Source of the DNA: Daphnia carinata
Taxonomy: Eukaryota > Arthropoda > Branchiopoda > Diplostraca > Daphniidae
Length of the DNA: 64,000 nt
Reading direction: 5' to 3'
Assembly: GCF_022539665.2 (NCBI RefSeq)
Contig: NC_081333.1
Span: forward strand, 10,848,971 to 10,912,970
Positions within the stretch are counted from its first letter, which is position 1. Each line of letters begins with the position of its first letter. The notes beneath the pieces were generated by a model that saw nothing but the letters and a program-made list of their open reading frames with translations, made no database searches and was not told the DNA's origin. Below are positions 62,855 to 64,000 of this stretch, one piece after another. The translations under genes and the position numbers were made by a program.

Positions 62855-64000
62855 GAGATATCGTTTTTTGCCGATTTTGGCAAAAGTGAGAAGGGTAGGC
62901 TATACCCTTCTCACTTTTTCGTTTTTGGCCAAAATCTAGAAATCGTTAAATATACATCATTTCAATTTGAAATCACACGAGGATCACGAAAATCAAAGTT
63001 ATTTTTTCGTGGGACTGATAGTTCCAGAGTTATTAGACTCAAGTGGTTGCGGGGCTTGAAAAATAAGCCCTACAAAATAAGCCCGACATTTAATTTTTTT
63101 TTAATATTTTTAAAAACACAGACATGACATTAAAAAACGTTATGTTTTTTAAATCAACGTTCAGTTTTGAACATAATACGTGGTTTTTATACATTTTCAA
63201 GAGATTTTGGTTTTTGTCCGATTTTGACAAAAGTGAGAAGGCTATAGCCTTCCCACTTTTTCATTTTTGGTTAAAATCTAGATTTCGTTAAAGATACATC
63301 TTTTCAATAGGAAATTAGACAAGGATCACGAAAATTGACGTTATTTTCTCGTGGGACTGATAGTTCCAGAGTTATTCGACTTTTACGTGGTTGCGGGGCT
63401 TGAAAAATAAGCCTGAATTAAAATTTCTATAGATTTTCCTATAAAAAAATTATAACGGCTGATTTAGGGAGAAAAACACTTACATAATCGAACTCAGCAT
63501 TTAATTTTGGCTATGCCATGTGATTTTTATCGAATTCTAAGAGATATCGTTTTATGCCGATTTTGACAAAAGTGGGAAGGCTATAGCCTTCCCACTTTTT
63601 CATTTTTGGCTAAACTCTAGATTTCGTTAAAAATACATCATTTCAATGGGAAACCATACGGGGATCCCGAAAATCGACCTTATTTTCTCGTGGGACTGAT
63701 AGTTCCAGAGTTATTAGACTTTTACGTGGTTGCAGGGCTTGAAAAATAAGCCCGACAAAAAAAGTCGGGCTTAAAATTTCTATAGATTTTCCTGTTTAAA
63801 AATAATAACGGCTAGTTTAAGGAGAAAAACACTTATATGATTTTTATCGAATTCTAAGAGATATCGTTTTATGCCGATTTTGACAAAAGTGAGAAGGCTA
63901 TATAGCCTTCTCACTTTTTCATTTTTGGCTAAAATCTAGATTTCGTTAAAAATACATCACTTCGATTGTAAATCACACAAGGATCACGAAAATTGACGTT
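62855..64000. repeat. Tandem array with palindrome in each unit
   Basis: Four consecutive related units start at 62855, 63201, 63541 and 63858, spaced 346, 340 and 317 bp; the last is cut by the window end. Shared landmarks in order are GAGATATCGTTTT, a palindrome (AAAAGTGAGAAGG and its complement), CTAGATTTCGTTAAA, ACAAGGATCACGAAAAT, TCGTGGGACTGATAGTTCC, and GGGGCTTGAAAAATAAGCC. Palindromes lie at 62882-62918, 63229-63260, 63568-63599 and 63885-63918. Unit 3 has an additional A-loop hairpin (63748-63772). The frames through it shift between units, so it is not coding. It resembles satellite DNA or a dispersed non-autonomous element amplified in tandem. Confidence 0.9.

Noticed and set aside
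62834-63127. 97-codon frame over the tandem repeats
   Set aside because: The reading frame is not maintained in the other repeat units, so it is not coding.
63748-63772. GC hairpin with A/T tract resembling a bacterial terminator
   Set aside because: The context is a eukaryotic tandem repeat; the hairpin is a feature of one repeat unit only.

Overview
The window looks like arthropod nuclear DNA, most probably a branchiopod crustacean such as Daphnia. This is an inference from three things. It carries a chitin synthase of the arthropod type. Most introns are tiny (about 57-130 bp). Candidate start sites carry the TCAGT initiator, in DNA rich in homopolymer runs and di-nucleotide microsatellites.

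Layout. From 1 to about 43 kb there is no gene I can recognise. This stretch is packed with poly-A/T runs, C and G runs, and (CT)n, (GT)n and (CA)n microsatellites. It also holds two plausible TATA-plus-initiator core promoters, many CAGGTG E-boxes with a dense knot at 23.3-27.4 kb, and a few coding-like exon candidates, the best at 36.1-37.2 kb and 42.4-42.7 kb. At about 43 kb the character changes abruptly to compact, gene-dense DNA.

From 43.2 to 62.4 kb I could join exons for four genes. On the minus strand are a peroxisomal D-aspartate/D-amino-acid oxidase (8 exons, 339 aa, C-terminal SKL) and, only 43 nt upstream on the same strand, a SMIM13-like small membrane protein (2 exons, 78 aa). 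The short gap suggests a shared or overlapping transcript. About 0.9 kb away, on the opposite strand, importin beta-1 begins (12 exons, 888 aa); the two face a common promoter with YY1-like, ETS-like and repeated palindromic motifs. Further along the plus strand is a complete class I-like chitin synthase (15 coding exons, 1684 aa), preceded by a probable non-coding 5' exon.

From 62.85 kb to the window edge lies a tandem array of units of about 320-345 bp. Each unit holds a 32-37 nt palindrome, and comparison of the units shows compensatory changes that keep the palindrome paired.

How they work together: importin beta-1 and SMIM13 look like housekeeping genes on a bidirectional promoter. The oxidase follows SMIM13 and acts in peroxisomes on D-amino acids. 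Chitin synthase makes cuticular chitin at the plasma membrane. I see no functional pathway linking the four. Exon boundaries were read by eye from reading frame and splice consensus and were not tested against transcripts.
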